Positions 15,997 to 26,277 of a stretch of 64,000 nucleotides of DNA are shown here, piece after piece. The position numbers and the translations under genes are program-made. Every line of letters starts with the position of its first letter. The first letter of the stretch is position 1. Location: contig DIXF01000001.1 of the NCBI GenBank assembly GCA_002448235.1, forward strand, positions 62,001 through 126,000, in the 5' to 3' direction. The notes under the pieces were generated by a model. That model saw only the letters and a list, made by a program, of their open reading frames with translations. It did no database searches and was not told the DNA's origin. This DNA is from Syntrophaceae bacterium UBA6087. Lineage in GTDB: Bacteria; Desulfobacterota; Desulfomonilia; UBA1062.

Positions 15997-16857
15997 ATGC
16001 CGAATCTAAAGGACCTTAAGAATAGGATCGGCTCTGTGAAGAAGACAGAGCAGATAACCTCGGCCATGCGCATGGTCGCGGCAGCGAAGCTGAGGAGAGC
16101 TCAGAACGATATCATCGCAGCCCGCCCCTATGCCATCAAGACGAACGAGGTTCTGGTCTCGCTGGTTACGAGGACCAATCCTGACATGCATCCCCTGTTG
16201 AGGGTCCGGGAACCCAAAAAATGCGTTCTCGTCGTCATCGCCTCTGACAGGGGTCTGTGCGGTTCTTTCAACCAGAATGTCTTCAGAAGGACAGAAGCCT
16301 TTATCAAGGCCAACAAGGACAAGTACGAGGAAATCTCCCTGGTGCTGGTTGGAAAACGCTCCAGAGACTACTTCAAGCGCAAGCAGATGAAGGTGCGCAA
16401 GAATGTGGTGATCGGGGTTCCGTCCTATGATCTGGCCGCGGAGATAGGTGACGACCTCATTGATGGATACATCAAGGAAGAGTTCGACGAGCTGATCGTC
16501 ATCTTCAATGAGTTCAAATCCGCCATGACACAGATCCTCCATGAGGACAGGGTGCTGCCGGTGGAACGTATGGACGTGGAGGACGAAGCAACGAATGTGG
16601 AATACCTCTACGAGCCGTCCGAAGACGTGCTTCTTGATGCGCTGCTTCCCATGAGCTTCAAGATGTTCTTCTACCGTGCGATCCTCGAGTCTGCCGCATC
16701 CGAGCACGGTGCGCGCATGACCGCCATGGAGAGCGCATCGGGCAACGCCGCCGACATGATCGGCAGGCTGAGCATAAAGTACAACCGGGCTAGACAGGCT
16801 GCTATTACGACCGAGCTCATGGAAGTCGTGGGCGGTGCAGAGGCCTTGAAGGGTTAA
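15997..16857 (+). CDS. atpG: F1 ATP synthase subunit gamma
   Basis: A 286-residue rotor shaft subunit. The N-terminal helix MPNLKDLKNRIGSVKKTEQI, the ASDRGLCGSFNQN segment and the C-terminal helix (RMTAMESASGNAADMIGRLS) are all hallmark regions. It begins nine bases after atpA behind an AGGTG site. Gamma rotates inside alpha3beta3 and couples Fo rotation to catalysis. Nothing is unusual. Confidence 0.97.
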   Translation: MPNLKDLKNRIGSVKKTEQITSAMRMVAAAKLRRAQNDIIAARPYAIKTNEVLVSLVTRTNPDMHPLLRVREPKKCVLVVIASDRGLCGSFNQNVFRRTEAFIKANKDKYEEISLVLVGKRSRDYFKRKQMKVRKNVVIGVPSYDLAAEIGDDLIDGYIKEEFDELIVIFNEFKSAMTQILHEDRVLPVERMDVEDEATNVEYLYEPSEDVLLDALLPMSFKMFFYRAILESAASEHGARMTAMESASGNAADMIGRLSIKYNRARQAAITTELMEVVGGAEALKG

Positions 16858-16879
16858 CTAATTATAAAGGAGTGAGGCT

Positions 16880-18289
<1,410 letters not shown>

Positions 18290-18300
18290 GGGAGTCGACA

Positions 18301-18723
18301 ATGGCTGAAAATTACATGCAGCTCGATGTAGTAACCCCCGAGAAGGCCGTCTTAAGCCGTATGGTTGAAGAGGTCATCGCCCCGGGGAGTGCCGGCGAGT
18401 TCGGCGTCCTTATCGGGCACACGCCATTTCTCACGACGCTGAAACCCGGCCAGCTCATTGCAAAGGCCGAGGACAGGGATATCTACATGGCGGTCGGCGG
18501 CGGTTTCGCGGAGATCATCGGAAGCAGGGTCATCGTGCTTGCAGAATCGGCCGTGCTTGCAGAAGATATCAATGAGCAGGAAGTAAAAGCGGATCTGGAG
18601 CAGGCCGAGCATAAGCTCAAAGGCCTCGATAAGGAAGATTCGGAATACAGCAAGTGGGATAGCAGGATCAGGAAAGCAGAAGTCAAGCTTAAGGTCCTGG
18701 AAAACTGGCAGAAAGCTTCATAG
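18301..18723 (+). CDS. atpC: F1 ATP synthase subunit epsilon
   Basis: A 140-residue protein with the N-terminal beta sandwich (MQLDVVTPEKAVLSRMVEEVIAPG, GEFGVLIGHTPFLTTLKPG) and a C-terminal helical hairpin that can inhibit ATP hydrolysis. It is the last gene of the operon, behind GGGAG, and is followed within 40 bases by a terminator. Length is normal. Confidence 0.95.
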   Translation: MAENYMQLDVVTPEKAVLSRMVEEVIAPGSAGEFGVLIGHTPFLTTLKPGQLIAKAEDRDIYMAVGGGFAEIIGSRVIVLAESAVLAEDINEQEVKADLEQAEHKLKGLDKEDSEYSKWDSRIRKAEVKLKVLENWQKAS

Positions 18724-18760
18724 CAGGAATCGATCAACACACTCCTTAAGGTAAGTTCCG

Positions 18761-18785
18761 GGGGGATCGCAAGGTCCCCCTTTTT
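18761..18785 (+). terminator. Terminator of the atp operon
   Basis: GGGGGA (18761-18766) pairs with TCCCCC (18775-18780) around an 8-base loop, followed directly by TTTTT. Confidence 0.88.
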
Positions 18786-18799
18786 CTATGGAGAGTGTA

Positions 18800-18828
18800 T
18801 TGACTCCCGCACTATTTCCCTTTATAAA
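18800..18828 (+). promoter_or_regulatory. Promoter of tRNA-Arg
   Basis: TTGACT (18800-18805) and TATAAA (18823-18828) are separated by 17 bases, a near-consensus sigma-70 promoter. Transcription should start around 18835, just before the tRNA. Confidence 0.75.
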
Positions 18829-18843
18829 CAAAACCACTTTTGT

Positions 18844-18917
18844 GCGCCCATAGCTCAGTTGGATAGAGCGTTTGACTACGAATCAAAAGGTCGCAGGTTC
18901 GAGTCCTGCTGGGCGCA
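18844..18917 (+). tRNA. tRNA-Arg (anticodon ACG)
   Basis: All arms fold: acceptor GCGCCCA/TGGGCGC with discriminator A, a D arm with AGTTGGATAGA, an anticodon stem TTTGA/TCAAA with loop CTACGAA, and a T arm GCAGG-TTCGAGT-CCTGC. The anticodon ACG (read as ICG after deamination) decodes CGN arginine codons. CCA is not encoded. Its 3' 44 bases are the attachment site of the adjoining island, and integration leaves the tRNA intact. Confidence 0.95.
18874..18917 (+). repeat. attL core (44-bp repeat, in tRNA-Arg)
   Basis: Runs from the anticodon stem through the discriminator base of the tRNA. It is identical to 28737-28780; the match ends at base 18918 (C versus T at 28781). Confidence 0.93.
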
Positions 18918-18964
18918 CTCTTTATTCAATAAGTTACAAACAGGGGTTTAAGATAATACTTTCT

Positions 18965-19154
18965 GGTTCCTCAATAGTTCCACATGCTGCCTGGTTTGCT
19001 TATCAGCCCTCTCATGACTTCCAACCTATCGGGGACTACCCATAATTCTCAACATCCCTCCCCTTAGACACTTTACGCTCCTTCTTGAGATTTACTGAAA
19101 ATTATTCAGGTTTTCTCACGGCTGCCTTTATCTGAGCTGAGATGTATACAACAG
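18965..19154. promoter_or_regulatory. Left candidate integrase arm-site region
   Basis: The 354-base gap between the tRNA and hsdS carries no gene. It holds GGTTCCTCA-N2-AGTTCCACA at 18965-18984 and GTATACAACAG at 19144-19154. Both recur in the same orientation near the right end (28600-28619 and 28637-28647). Repeats of this type inside both ends of an integrated element fit arm-type recombinase or excisionase sites. Confidence 0.6.
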
Positions 19155-19181
19155 ATTCCCCGACAAAGTATCGGGTCAGTC

Positions 19182-19206
19182 TACGCGCGCGTACGCGCGT
19201 ACGTGT
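19182..19206. repeat. Alternating purine-pyrimidine tract
   Basis: Twenty-five bases alternate strictly between pyrimidine and purine, mostly CG with TACG steps. Such tracts favour Z-DNA under negative supercoiling. It lies between the left arm region and the end of hsdS, in otherwise AT-rich DNA. A weak CCCGA/TCGGG hairpin precedes it at 19159-19175. Confidence 0.6.
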
Positions 19207-19271
19207 TGCAAAACTAGCGTTTGCTACATTCATCATTGCTTATATATCAGAAGGGGGGATGTCTACTGTTT

Positions 19272-20429
19272 TTACAGTCTCCCACAGAAAGCCTGGTCCA
19301 GCAACGCGGGTATGAGTGCCTCAAGGGAAGCTGCCTCTTGCTGGTGGATGGCTCGTACGCATTCGATTCGCCTGATAATCTCGCTGAAGTCCCGTTGCAG
19401 CTCAATTGGTGGTAACGGGACCTCGATAGTCTCCAGTTTCTTTAGCCCAAGTGTGCGATTCCTGTCTGTGGCACCGGGTGAACATCCACCGAGTAGGGCA
19501 AGACCTTCATGAGATAGAAACCACTGGCATAAAAATTCTGGAGTTACTCTTTCATGGTCAACACGACAAGTAATATACCGGTGCGAGCCTACATAGCCAT
19601 CATAGTCTTTTGATATAACAGCAACTGCACCTTCCCAAGCCTTTATGTTGCTGAAGAGAAGGTCTCCGGCTTTCATCCAGTATGGACGCTGCCAAGTCCA
19701 TTGACTACCTTGTACTCGGGGTTTCTCAAATAAACCTCTTCCAAAAGAGCGGATGCCGAGTTCTGGATACCAGGAGTCAGGGTCGATTTCCACTGGACGA
19801 CGCACCACGGGAGCGACCTCGGCCATAGGGAAGCGGGGAGCATCCCTGCTGATTTCTTCGACCCGACTGAGAATGAGGGCGACTTGCTCTTCCTTGACCT
19901 GTTCGGTCAGCCCTCTGGCCTCTTTGACTCGGGATACAACTTTGGCAAGCTTCGCTGCAATCCGGCGTTGTTCGGGCAAGGGAGGGAGAGGAATGGAAAT
20001 TGACAAAAAACGTTCTTGTTTCAAGCGTAAGCGGCTTTGTCGTGACATGCCCGTGCTGAGTGATTCAACTTCTTGCCAGAAAGAGAGGCGTGACATGTAC
20101 CATTTCAGGAAGTTCCTTTCTACTTGCTCCTCATCAACCACGAAACATGGAAATTCATTGCTGACATAGGCTCCATCGGAATCAGGACATGCAATACCAA
20201 ATGAACCTTTCCAGGCAAACAGCCGGTTGTAAATAAAGTCTCCATTCTCAACACGGTATATCTTGCTTGCTTTAATATTAATACCCTTGGTTCGCTGTTT
20301 CACGAAAAGACCACCTGCATACAAGCGCATTCCAAGAAGCCGATACTCTATATCTGCTTGTGGTTCCTCCGGGCGGCTCACTTCATTCAAAACCTCACCA
20401 AGCCTAACCTCAGGCCAATCAATTTTCAT
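19272..20429 (-). CDS. hsdS: Type I restriction enzyme specificity subunit HsdS
   Basis: This 385-residue subunit has two target-recognition domains, about 1-150 and 200-345. Each is followed by a conserved helix beginning LPPLPEQRRIAAKL or LPPIELQRDFSEII, the spacer helices that set the distance between the two half-sites. It forms the methylase with two HsdM and the full enzyme with HsdR. The recognition sequence cannot be deduced by eye. The start overlaps the hsdM stop by four bases (ATGA). It ends the operon, nearest the tRNA. Confidence 0.93.
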   Translation of the reverse strand: MKIDWPEVRLGEVLNEVSRPEEPQADIEYRLLGMRLYAGGLFVKQRTKGINIKASKIYRVENGDFIYNRLFAWKGSFGIACPDSDGAYVSNEFPCFVVDEEQVERNFLKWYMSRLSFWQEVESLSTGMSRQSRLRLKQERFLSISIPLPPLPEQRRIAAKLAKVVSRVKEARGLTEQVKEEQVALILSRVEEISRDAPRFPMAEVAPVVRRPVEIDPDSWYPELGIRSFGRGLFEKPRVQGSQWTWQRPYWMKAGDLLFSNIKAWEGAVAVISKDYDGYVGSHRYITCRVDHERVTPEFLCQWFLSHEGLALLGGCSPGATDRNRTLGLKKLETIEVPLPPIELQRDFSEIIRRIECVRAIHQQEAASLEALIPALLDQAFCGRL

Positions 20430-21937
20430 TCTTCGTCCTCCCGGCCATTGCCTTCAGGTGCGAGAAGTTCCTGAATTTCCTCCATTATTTCCAGAATCCG
20501 CTGTTCCTTGGCAGCGATGTCGGCGGCGATGGCCGCCGGTCTGAGGTGCTTGACAGCAGCGCGGGCGTTGGGATTGACGGCAGACAGGTCATAGTTCCGC
20601 TTGATGATATCCTCTACCTGCACTATCCATGAGCGTTCCGAGATGGAGCGAGTTTTGGCCTGGTCCAGGCAGTCGGGCAGGTCGTTTTCTGGAATGGGTC
20701 TTTGGGCTTTGGTGAGGGAGAAACCTACGGCCTGGGCATCGTAATACCAAATTTCTTTCGTGCCGACGGGATTGCCTACCAGGTCTAACTCGCGGTTGAA
20801 GAATAGGAGGTTGGTCTTCGGTCCCGTGCCACTGGCAACGGCGTTGGCGAAGACTCCGGCAGGCAGGCTGACGATGGCCCAGAGGTTGAACTGTTCGAGT
20901 AGTTCTTTTTTAGTCTGCATGTAGGCGTTTTCATTGGTCTTGAACAGGACACCCTCATCGATGACCATGCCCACCCGTCCGCCTCGCCGCACCTTCTTCA
21001 TGATGTGCTGCAAAAAGGTGATGGAAGTAGCCTTGGACGGGTAAGGGAAATTGGAGGTGACGCTAGCGTGCTCTGTGCCGCCGAAGGGGGGATTGGTGAG
21101 AATCACGTCGAAACGGTCCTTCTCGGTGAACTTGCGTACGTCGTCGCCCAAGGTGTTTCTACGAGTGAGATTCGAGGAAAAGACGCCGTGGAGAATCATG
21201 TTCATGCAACCCATCAGATATGGTAGGGCTTTTTTCTCCTGACCATAAAAGGTCTCTTCTTGAAGCTGCTTGTCGTGTTTGGGCAGGATACGTTCACCTA
21301 ACGATGCGCGCATATGGCTGTGGGACTCGACCAGAAAGCCCGAAGAACCCATGGCTGGGTCGTAAACCGTCTCACCAAGTGTGGGGTTCACCATTTGGAC
21401 AATGAACTCTATGACCGGACGAGGAGTATAAAATTCGCCGCCGAATCCACCCTCACGCCCAAGCTTTGCAAGCAAGGATTCATAGAGGTGCGATAGGGTG
21501 TATACGTCCTCAGCGGTGTCGAACTTGATTTCCTCAATGGCGTCGATGGCATCGCGCAAGATGGCTCCATCCTTGAGCATCTTTGATGGCGCATCAGCGA
21601 ATACTCCCCGGATGACCGAGCGAGCACTGTTGCCCTTCAAGTCACGCAAGTAAGGAAAGAGATTATCTCCAAGAAAGTTTATGAGGTCACGGCCAGTGAG
21701 TCGCCTCTTCGTATCGGTCCAAGCGGACCACTGGTATTTGCTTGTGATGATGGGCTGGTAATCTCGTCCCTCAAACTCAGCCTCAGCTCGGCGCTTATCC
21801 TCGAACTCCTCGAAACACTTGAGGAATAGGAGCCAGGAGATTTGTTCGACGTAATCGAGCAGACTGTTGGTGTTGTCGTCCTGCCGGAGAATCTTACAGG
21901 CTTTCCAGAATTGGGTATTGAGTGTTTCGCGTGACAT
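20426..21937 (-). CDS. hsdM: Type I DNA N6-adenine methyltransferase HsdM
   Basis: A 503-residue modification subunit. The N-terminal helical domain (LNTQFWKACKILRQDDNTNS) is followed by the SAM-binding motif DPAMGSSGF (193-201) and the catalytic NPPFGG (282-287), so both essential motifs are intact. The GGEFYTPRPVIEFIV segment is typical of the family. The ATG abuts the hsdR stop codon with no gap, and the 3' end overlaps hsdS. With HsdS it methylates adenine on both half-sites to protect the host. Confidence 0.95.
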   Translation of the reverse strand: MSRETLNTQFWKACKILRQDDNTNSLLDYVEQISWLLFLKCFEEFEDKRRAEAEFEGRDYQPIITSKYQWSAWTDTKRRLTGRDLINFLGDNLFPYLRDLKGNSARSVIRGVFADAPSKMLKDGAILRDAIDAIEEIKFDTAEDVYTLSHLYESLLAKLGREGGFGGEFYTPRPVIEFIVQMVNPTLGETVYDPAMGSSGFLVESHSHMRASLGERILPKHDKQLQEETFYGQEKKALPYLMGCMNMILHGVFSSNLTRRNTLGDDVRKFTEKDRFDVILTNPPFGGTEHASVTSNFPYPSKATSITFLQHIMKKVRRGGRVGMVIDEGVLFKTNENAYMQTKKELLEQFNLWAIVSLPAGVFANAVASGTGPKTNLLFFNRELDLVGNPVGTKEIWYYDAQAVGFSLTKAQRPIPENDLPDCLDQAKTRSISERSWIVQVEDIIKRNYDLSAVNPNARAAVKHLRPAAIAADIAAKEQRILEIMEEIQELLAPEGNGREDEE

Positions 21938-24463
21938 TTATGCAGCTTCTCCCATGTAGATAAGGGTTATTAGTTTGTCGATAGCGCCGCGTAGCTCGGT
22001 CATGCCGCCGAAGGCTTGTGCCACCCGGCGTACGTCGCTATTGAAAGGACTGAGACCAAAGACGGCCGGGTTGTCTGCCTCCTCGATGCCGCCAAAACGG
22101 TATTTCTCCATCAGGCCAAGTAGCACGGCTCGGGCCTCCTCGTCGAAGGAAGCAAAAAATTCTCGATGTAGATTAAACAGTGCATTAGCCCGCTCCTCAC
22201 AACTGTGCAGATTTGCTCCGAAGGCTATATGAGCCAGTAGGTCATAGGAATCGGCATCGGGCATCTGGAGGATTTCTCGGAGGATGTCGAGGTGGACCAT
22301 CCGTTCATCGAGCAGGTCCAAAAGTTCTGAACGCCTCTGATTGCTCATCCAGGTGGTTTGCAGCTCGACCATGGAATGGCAGGCGGCGAGAATCTCCTCC
22401 CGCACTTTTTTGAGATAGTCCGTCGGGGTGACGAGATTGCCTTCGGCATCTCTTTCTTCGTATGTCTCGTCTACCATATGGACATTTAAACCAGTTATTT
22501 TTACTTTGGCTTTGGGCGTCTCCTTTTTAGGCTTGAGGCTAATACCCAGTGTTACGGGTGCAGCGGGACCGGTGTTAAGCGTCATTTGGATGCTGTTGTG
22601 GTCCTTCGCGGAGGCAACCAGCACTACCTTGCCTTTACCGATGCCGGAGAAGAAAAACTGGCCGTCTGGGCCGGTGAGTTGGTCTAACACTTCATTGGGG
22701 CCGGTCTGAAGGTAGACGTGGGCAGCATTGATGGGCTTGCCGGTTTCTTCGCTCGTAACCCGGCCACCGACAATGCAGGTAAAAGGCTCATCTGTGCCAG
22801 CACCGCCGTCAGGTGCCTCTCCGGGCTTGTCCCAGTCGTCAAAAAGGCGGGAGGCGTTGGTATAATCGATGACGCGGAACCAGAATTTGTCGGTGTCTGC
22901 GCAGAGCCGCGAGCCACGCCCCACGATTTGCTTGAAGGAGACCACCGAGGAGATGGGTTTCATAAAGACGACGTTGCGCACACTGGGTGCATCCACACCG
23001 GTGGTCAACAAATCGACAGTGGCGGCGATGACGGGCAATTGCTTTTCCGTGTCCTGAAATCGCTCTAGCAGGGCCTTGCCAGTTGAACCTTCCTCGGAGA
23101 CGATACGGACGGCATACTCCGGTACGCTCAGGTCAGTGTTAAGTAGGTTCAACTCCTTGGTGACTTGCAATGCGTGGTCCATATTAACGCAGAAAACCAT
23201 GGTCTTTTCCATGCGGCCGAAGCGGCGCATGAGCTTATCCATGTGAGCGCAGAGCTTCTTCACGTGCTCGGGCATGGTTATCTTGCGTTCGAAGTCCGGC
23301 ATGTCGTAACGGTCTTGCGGGTCTGCTTCCGGCGGGACTTCCAGTTTTGCGCCCTGGGCGGTGACTTCTTTTATAACAAGTCCGTTCTTGGTGAAGTTGG
23401 TGACGGAGCGGTGAACTTTATATGTCGCGAGAAAGCCATCGTCGATGCCCTGACCAAGGGAATAGGTGAAGACTGGGTCACCGAAATATTTATAGGAGTC
23501 AATATTCTCTGTTCGCTTTGGTGTTGCGGTCATGCCGAGCTGAACTGCGCTCTCAAAATGCTTGAGGATTGCATTCCAGGTTCCGAAGCCAGAACGATGG
23601 CATTCGTCTATGACAATGAGGTCGAAGAAGTCCCGTGGGTACAGATGGAACAGGCGGTTGCCATCCGAACCGGAATACATGGCTTGGTAGATGCTAAAGT
23701 AGATGGAGCGGTTTTTCGGTGCCATGCCCTCGGCGATAATGTCGCGCTCGTTTTCGAAGGGCTCGAAGGTGTTATAAGCCTGATTGCGCAGAACATTGCG
23801 GTCGGCGAGAAAAAGAATGCGCGGGTGGCGGTCCTGACCGGCGGCGTTCCATTTTGTCTGAAATAGTTTCCAAGCGGTCTGAAAGGCGATAACCGTCTTG
23901 CCCGTGCCCGTGGCGAGGTTTATCAGGATGTGTTTCTGTCCGCTCAGAATCGCCTCGATTATGCGGTTGATAGCGACTTCCTGATAGTAGCGAGGCCGTT
24001 TGCCCCCCTTAGTACAGTAAGGAGATAGTAGCGGGTTCGCGGTCTGAGCGGTGTCTATAGCTTTGACCGCGCAAAGTCTCTGCCAGAGATTTTCTGGGGA
24101 GGGGTAGGAGACGAGGCTGCGCTGGGTGTTAGTGATGAAATCCCACTCCTCGATGCCGTGACCATTGGTTGAGTAGGCAAAGAAAAGACCCAGAATCTGG
24201 GCATAATCCTTAGCCTGCTGAAGACCCGCACCGGGAGAGAGGTCTTCGGCCTTGGCCTCGACTACAGCTATGGGAAAGGATTCCTCATAACGAAGAAGAT
24301 AGTCGGCTTTCTTGCCTTTCTGCCTCTTGTGCCCATCTCCAACGATGACAATTTGACCATCCGTGAAATAATGCTGTTCGGTTATTCTCCACACGGGTAT
24401 GTCCCAGCCAGCTTTAAGCAAGGCAGGAGTTACCAGAACACGACATGTATCTGCTTCGTTCAC
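21938..24463 (-). CDS. hsdR: Type I restriction endonuclease HsdR, EcoEI type, with extra domain
   Basis: 841 residues starting at GTG behind GAGAGG. The nuclease domain has KADYLLRY (Asp 53) and VVEAKAE (Glu 69, Lys 71). The translocase motor has Walker A ATGTGKT (184-190), DECH (286-289), TATP (312-315) and VGRGSRLC (514-521). After the motor, residues about 561-645 (VGGRVTSEETGKPINAAHVY, then GPDGQFFFSGIGKG) look like a carboxypeptidase-regulatory/transthyretin-like beta sandwich. The rest resembles the EcoEI C-terminal domain that contacts the methylase. Restriction appears active; the role of the extra domain is unknown. Confidence 0.92.
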   Translation of the reverse strand: MNEADTCRVLVTPALLKAGWDIPVWRITEQHYFTDGQIVIVGDGHKRQKGKKADYLLRYEESFPIAVVEAKAEDLSPGAGLQQAKDYAQILGLFFAYSTNGHGIEEWDFITNTQRSLVSYPSPENLWQRLCAVKAIDTAQTANPLLSPYCTKGGKRPRYYQEVAINRIIEAILSGQKHILINLATGTGKTVIAFQTAWKLFQTKWNAAGQDRHPRILFLADRNVLRNQAYNTFEPFENERDIIAEGMAPKNRSIYFSIYQAMYSGSDGNRLFHLYPRDFFDLIVIDECHRSGFGTWNAILKHFESAVQLGMTATPKRTENIDSYKYFGDPVFTYSLGQGIDDGFLATYKVHRSVTNFTKNGLVIKEVTAQGAKLEVPPEADPQDRYDMPDFERKITMPEHVKKLCAHMDKLMRRFGRMEKTMVFCVNMDHALQVTKELNLLNTDLSVPEYAVRIVSEEGSTGKALLERFQDTEKQLPVIAATVDLLTTGVDAPSVRNVVFMKPISSVVSFKQIVGRGSRLCADTDKFWFRVIDYTNASRLFDDWDKPGEAPDGGAGTDEPFTCIVGGRVTSEETGKPINAAHVYLQTGPNEVLDQLTGPDGQFFFSGIGKGKVVLVASAKDHNSIQMTLNTGPAAPVTLGISLKPKKETPKAKVKITGLNVHMVDETYEERDAEGNLVTPTDYLKKVREEILAACHSMVELQTTWMSNQRRSELLDLLDERMVHLDILREILQMPDADSYDLLAHIAFGANLHSCEERANALFNLHREFFASFDEEARAVLLGLMEKYRFGGIEEADNPAVFGLSPFNSDVRRVAQAFGGMTELRGAIDKLITLIYMGEAA

Positions 24464-25137
24464 TCAATAACATCCTCTCTTGTCATTCACATAACAATGC
24501 GTACCATTTACCGCGTTGAAACATGTCATTTGTTTTATATAATACCCTTCTTTCAATGGGATATGCAATCTAATCAGACAGGGGAGGGCGCTAGATTTTA
24601 AAATTCCATCTCAACACCAAATCAACGGGAGTAATATTTTTACCTGCACATCCTCAGCACTTAACTCCTATTATAAGGCACATAATAGTATAGTTATATT
24701 GGTTTGTAAATAATGAAAAAGACACAATATTTTAGTTGCTTTGATGTATAATAAAAAAGAATTACTCTCAGCAGGAGAGCATTGAAGTGCGCTGATAAGG
24801 GCAGCGATTGATTATTTCTGCGCTCCTTTTTTTCAGACCTTGGTGGGTTATGTTTTTCTCCTGACCAATCCCCATGCCCATTCTTCCCACCATCCTGTGG
24901 AGAGCTGATTTGCCGCCCGCAGCACCTTCCCATTCTTTTCTCTCCATTTCTCTGATAAGGAGAGCGCTGCAAAAAAGCCTCTAACATATGGCAATATAAT
25001 TAAAACAGTGTCACTTTTGGTACTCGTGTAATATTTTACTCGCTTGTGCCTTTACCAGCTTGGGAAGGGCTGACTGAGATATTTTGCATTAACAATTCAG
25101 GCCGCCGCCTCGGTGCCATTTTTGAATACACCTCCCT
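24464..25137. other. AT-rich gap upstream of hsdR
   Basis: About 670 bases without a credible gene. The part next to hsdR has an AT-rich block that may include its promoter. On the minus strand CTCTC-N5-GAGAG (24765-24779) followed after six bases by T6 is a weak terminator candidate for the upstream unknown genes. No long repeats or RNA genes were seen. Confidence 0.4.
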
Positions 25138-25716
25138 TTAGCTTTTTGCCTCTACAGTGCTATTTCCGGCACTGGTACGAGTACCATTTCCGGCACTGGC
25201 AAATGACTTTCCTTCATCCTTTTTTTTGCGCTTAGCCTCGTTGAACTTTCTCAGAGATTTACTGTATGAGACGGCTTTCTTTTTTTCCCTTGGAATGAAG
25301 TTGGAAGCTCCATATAACCTCCAGTCGTCTATGAGTCGATAACTTGACCAGTCCTTCCCATTTCCTACTGTACCTCCTTGATGAATAACCTCAATGAATC
25401 CCAATTTCACCAATTCTCGAAGTGCACGCGCAAAGGAACTCCTTGGTATGCCAAAGCATGCTGCTTCCGCATAGGTGAAAACAATAGGCTCATTATAATG
25501 GATGATACGTGGCTTCTTTTTTCCATCCTTGACCTTCTTGTATGGCCTTTTCTGGATGAACCTGAAATATACACGAATTGCCGTTGCACTGAGATGAGAG
25601 AATGCCTCTGAAGTAATAAGCTCATTTTCCACCTTAACCCAACTGTCAGGTCTGCCGAAGAGCCACCCCCTCTCCTTGAGCATGTCTTTAATTGTCGTTT
25701 GCATGGGGGTTTTCAT
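25138..25716 (-). CDS. Predicted DNA-binding protein, winged-helix type
   Basis: 192 residues. The central part (SHLSATAIRVYFRFIQKRPY, then TYAEAACFGIPRSSFARALRELVKLGFIEVIHQGG) has the layout of a winged-helix domain as found in plasmid and island replication or transcription regulators. A basic linker (KRKKKDEGKS) leads to a tail in which S-A-G-N-(G/S)-T occurs twice. The tail is encoded by a 14-bp direct repeat (25162-25175 and 25186-25199) around a GGTAC-GA-GTACC palindrome. It overlaps the preceding gene by four bases. Function is inferred only from fold character. Confidence 0.6.
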   Translation of the reverse strand: MKTPMQTTIKDMLKERGWLFGRPDSWVKVENELITSEAFSHLSATAIRVYFRFIQKRPYKKVKDGKKKPRIIHYNEPIVFTYAEAACFGIPRSSFARALRELVKLGFIEVIHQGGTVGNGKDWSSYRLIDDWRLYGASNFIPREKKKAVSYSKSLRKFNEAKRKKKDEGKSFASAGNGTRTSAGNSTVEAKS

Positions 25717-25892
25717 AGACCGCCCCTATGTTTTTGATGTTTCTGAATCATAAGCATCAATATGATTTTTGCGTTCTCGCTAAGTTCCTGATATGCCTTA
25801 GATTTCTTCAGCTCAGGAGGGATAGGCAATTTTTCCTCAAGCCATGCTCGTCGTTGGGATGCAGTCTGGAGATTATCGGGGCATTTAAACAT
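25713..25892 (-). CDS. Small island protein, unknown
   Basis: 59 residues from ATG 25892 (MFKCPDNLQTASQRRAWLEE). It is mainly helical and charged, with one early cysteine. It overlaps both neighbours (8 bases with the Cys-rich gene, 4 with the winged-helix gene), so it is part of one translational unit. An in-frame ATG at 25925 would lie further inside the upstream gene. No family recognised. Confidence 0.5.
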   Translation of the reverse strand: MFKCPDNLQTASQRRAWLEEKLPIPPELKKSKAYQELSENAKIILMLMIQKHQKHRGGL

Positions 25893-26274
25893 GTCCAGAC
25901 CTCCGGGATGATGAATCATACGCACCCTTTCCTCGACCCTTCGAAACCACCTCGCCGATGGCGTTTTTTTGCAAAAGAATGGCCTTCAGGCAATTCTTTC
26001 CATATGGCTTGTACGGATAAAGCGGGCAATCTACACTCGGGCACAAACGGACCTCTTTTGTCTGCTCTTTACAGCAATAAAAACAATGTGCTCGAATAGC
26101 CTTGTCACGGTCTTGCGGGTTCTGCTTGCCCTTGCCTAATCGGTAAGGGTAGAGGGCACAGTCCTTCATGGGACATGCCGTAATTTCCTTTATACTCCGG
26201 GCTGTACAGTCCAGACATCTTTCACGAATAGACCTCCGTCTGTTGATATGGGCTTCTTTTGTTATACCGCTCAT
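25885..26274 (-). CDS. Cysteine-rich protein with two zinc-finger-like repeats
   Basis: 129 residues with two copies of one unit: CLDC-x11-CPMKDCALYPYRLGKG and CFYC-x11-CPSVDCPLYPYKPYGK. Each unit offers four cysteines in a CxxC...CxxxxC arrangement that should bind zinc. The C-P-x-x-D-C-x-L-Y-P-Y core is familiar from prophage and island proteins of anaerobes, but I know no tested function. It starts behind GAGAGG and precedes two overlapping genes. Nucleic-acid binding is the likeliest role. Confidence 0.65.
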   Translation of the reverse strand: MSGITKEAHINRRRSIRERCLDCTARSIKEITACPMKDCALYPYRLGKGKQNPQDRDKAIRAHCFYCCKEQTKEVRLCPSVDCPLYPYKPYGKNCLKAILLQKNAIGEVVSKGRGKGAYDSSSRRSGHV

Positions 26275-26277
26275 GAT

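Noticed and set aside
24694..24987. 97-codon open frame on the minus strand upstream of hsdR
   Set aside because: It has low-complexity composition, no ribosome-binding site and a Phe/Tyr/Ile-rich end from AT-rich DNA; probably chance.
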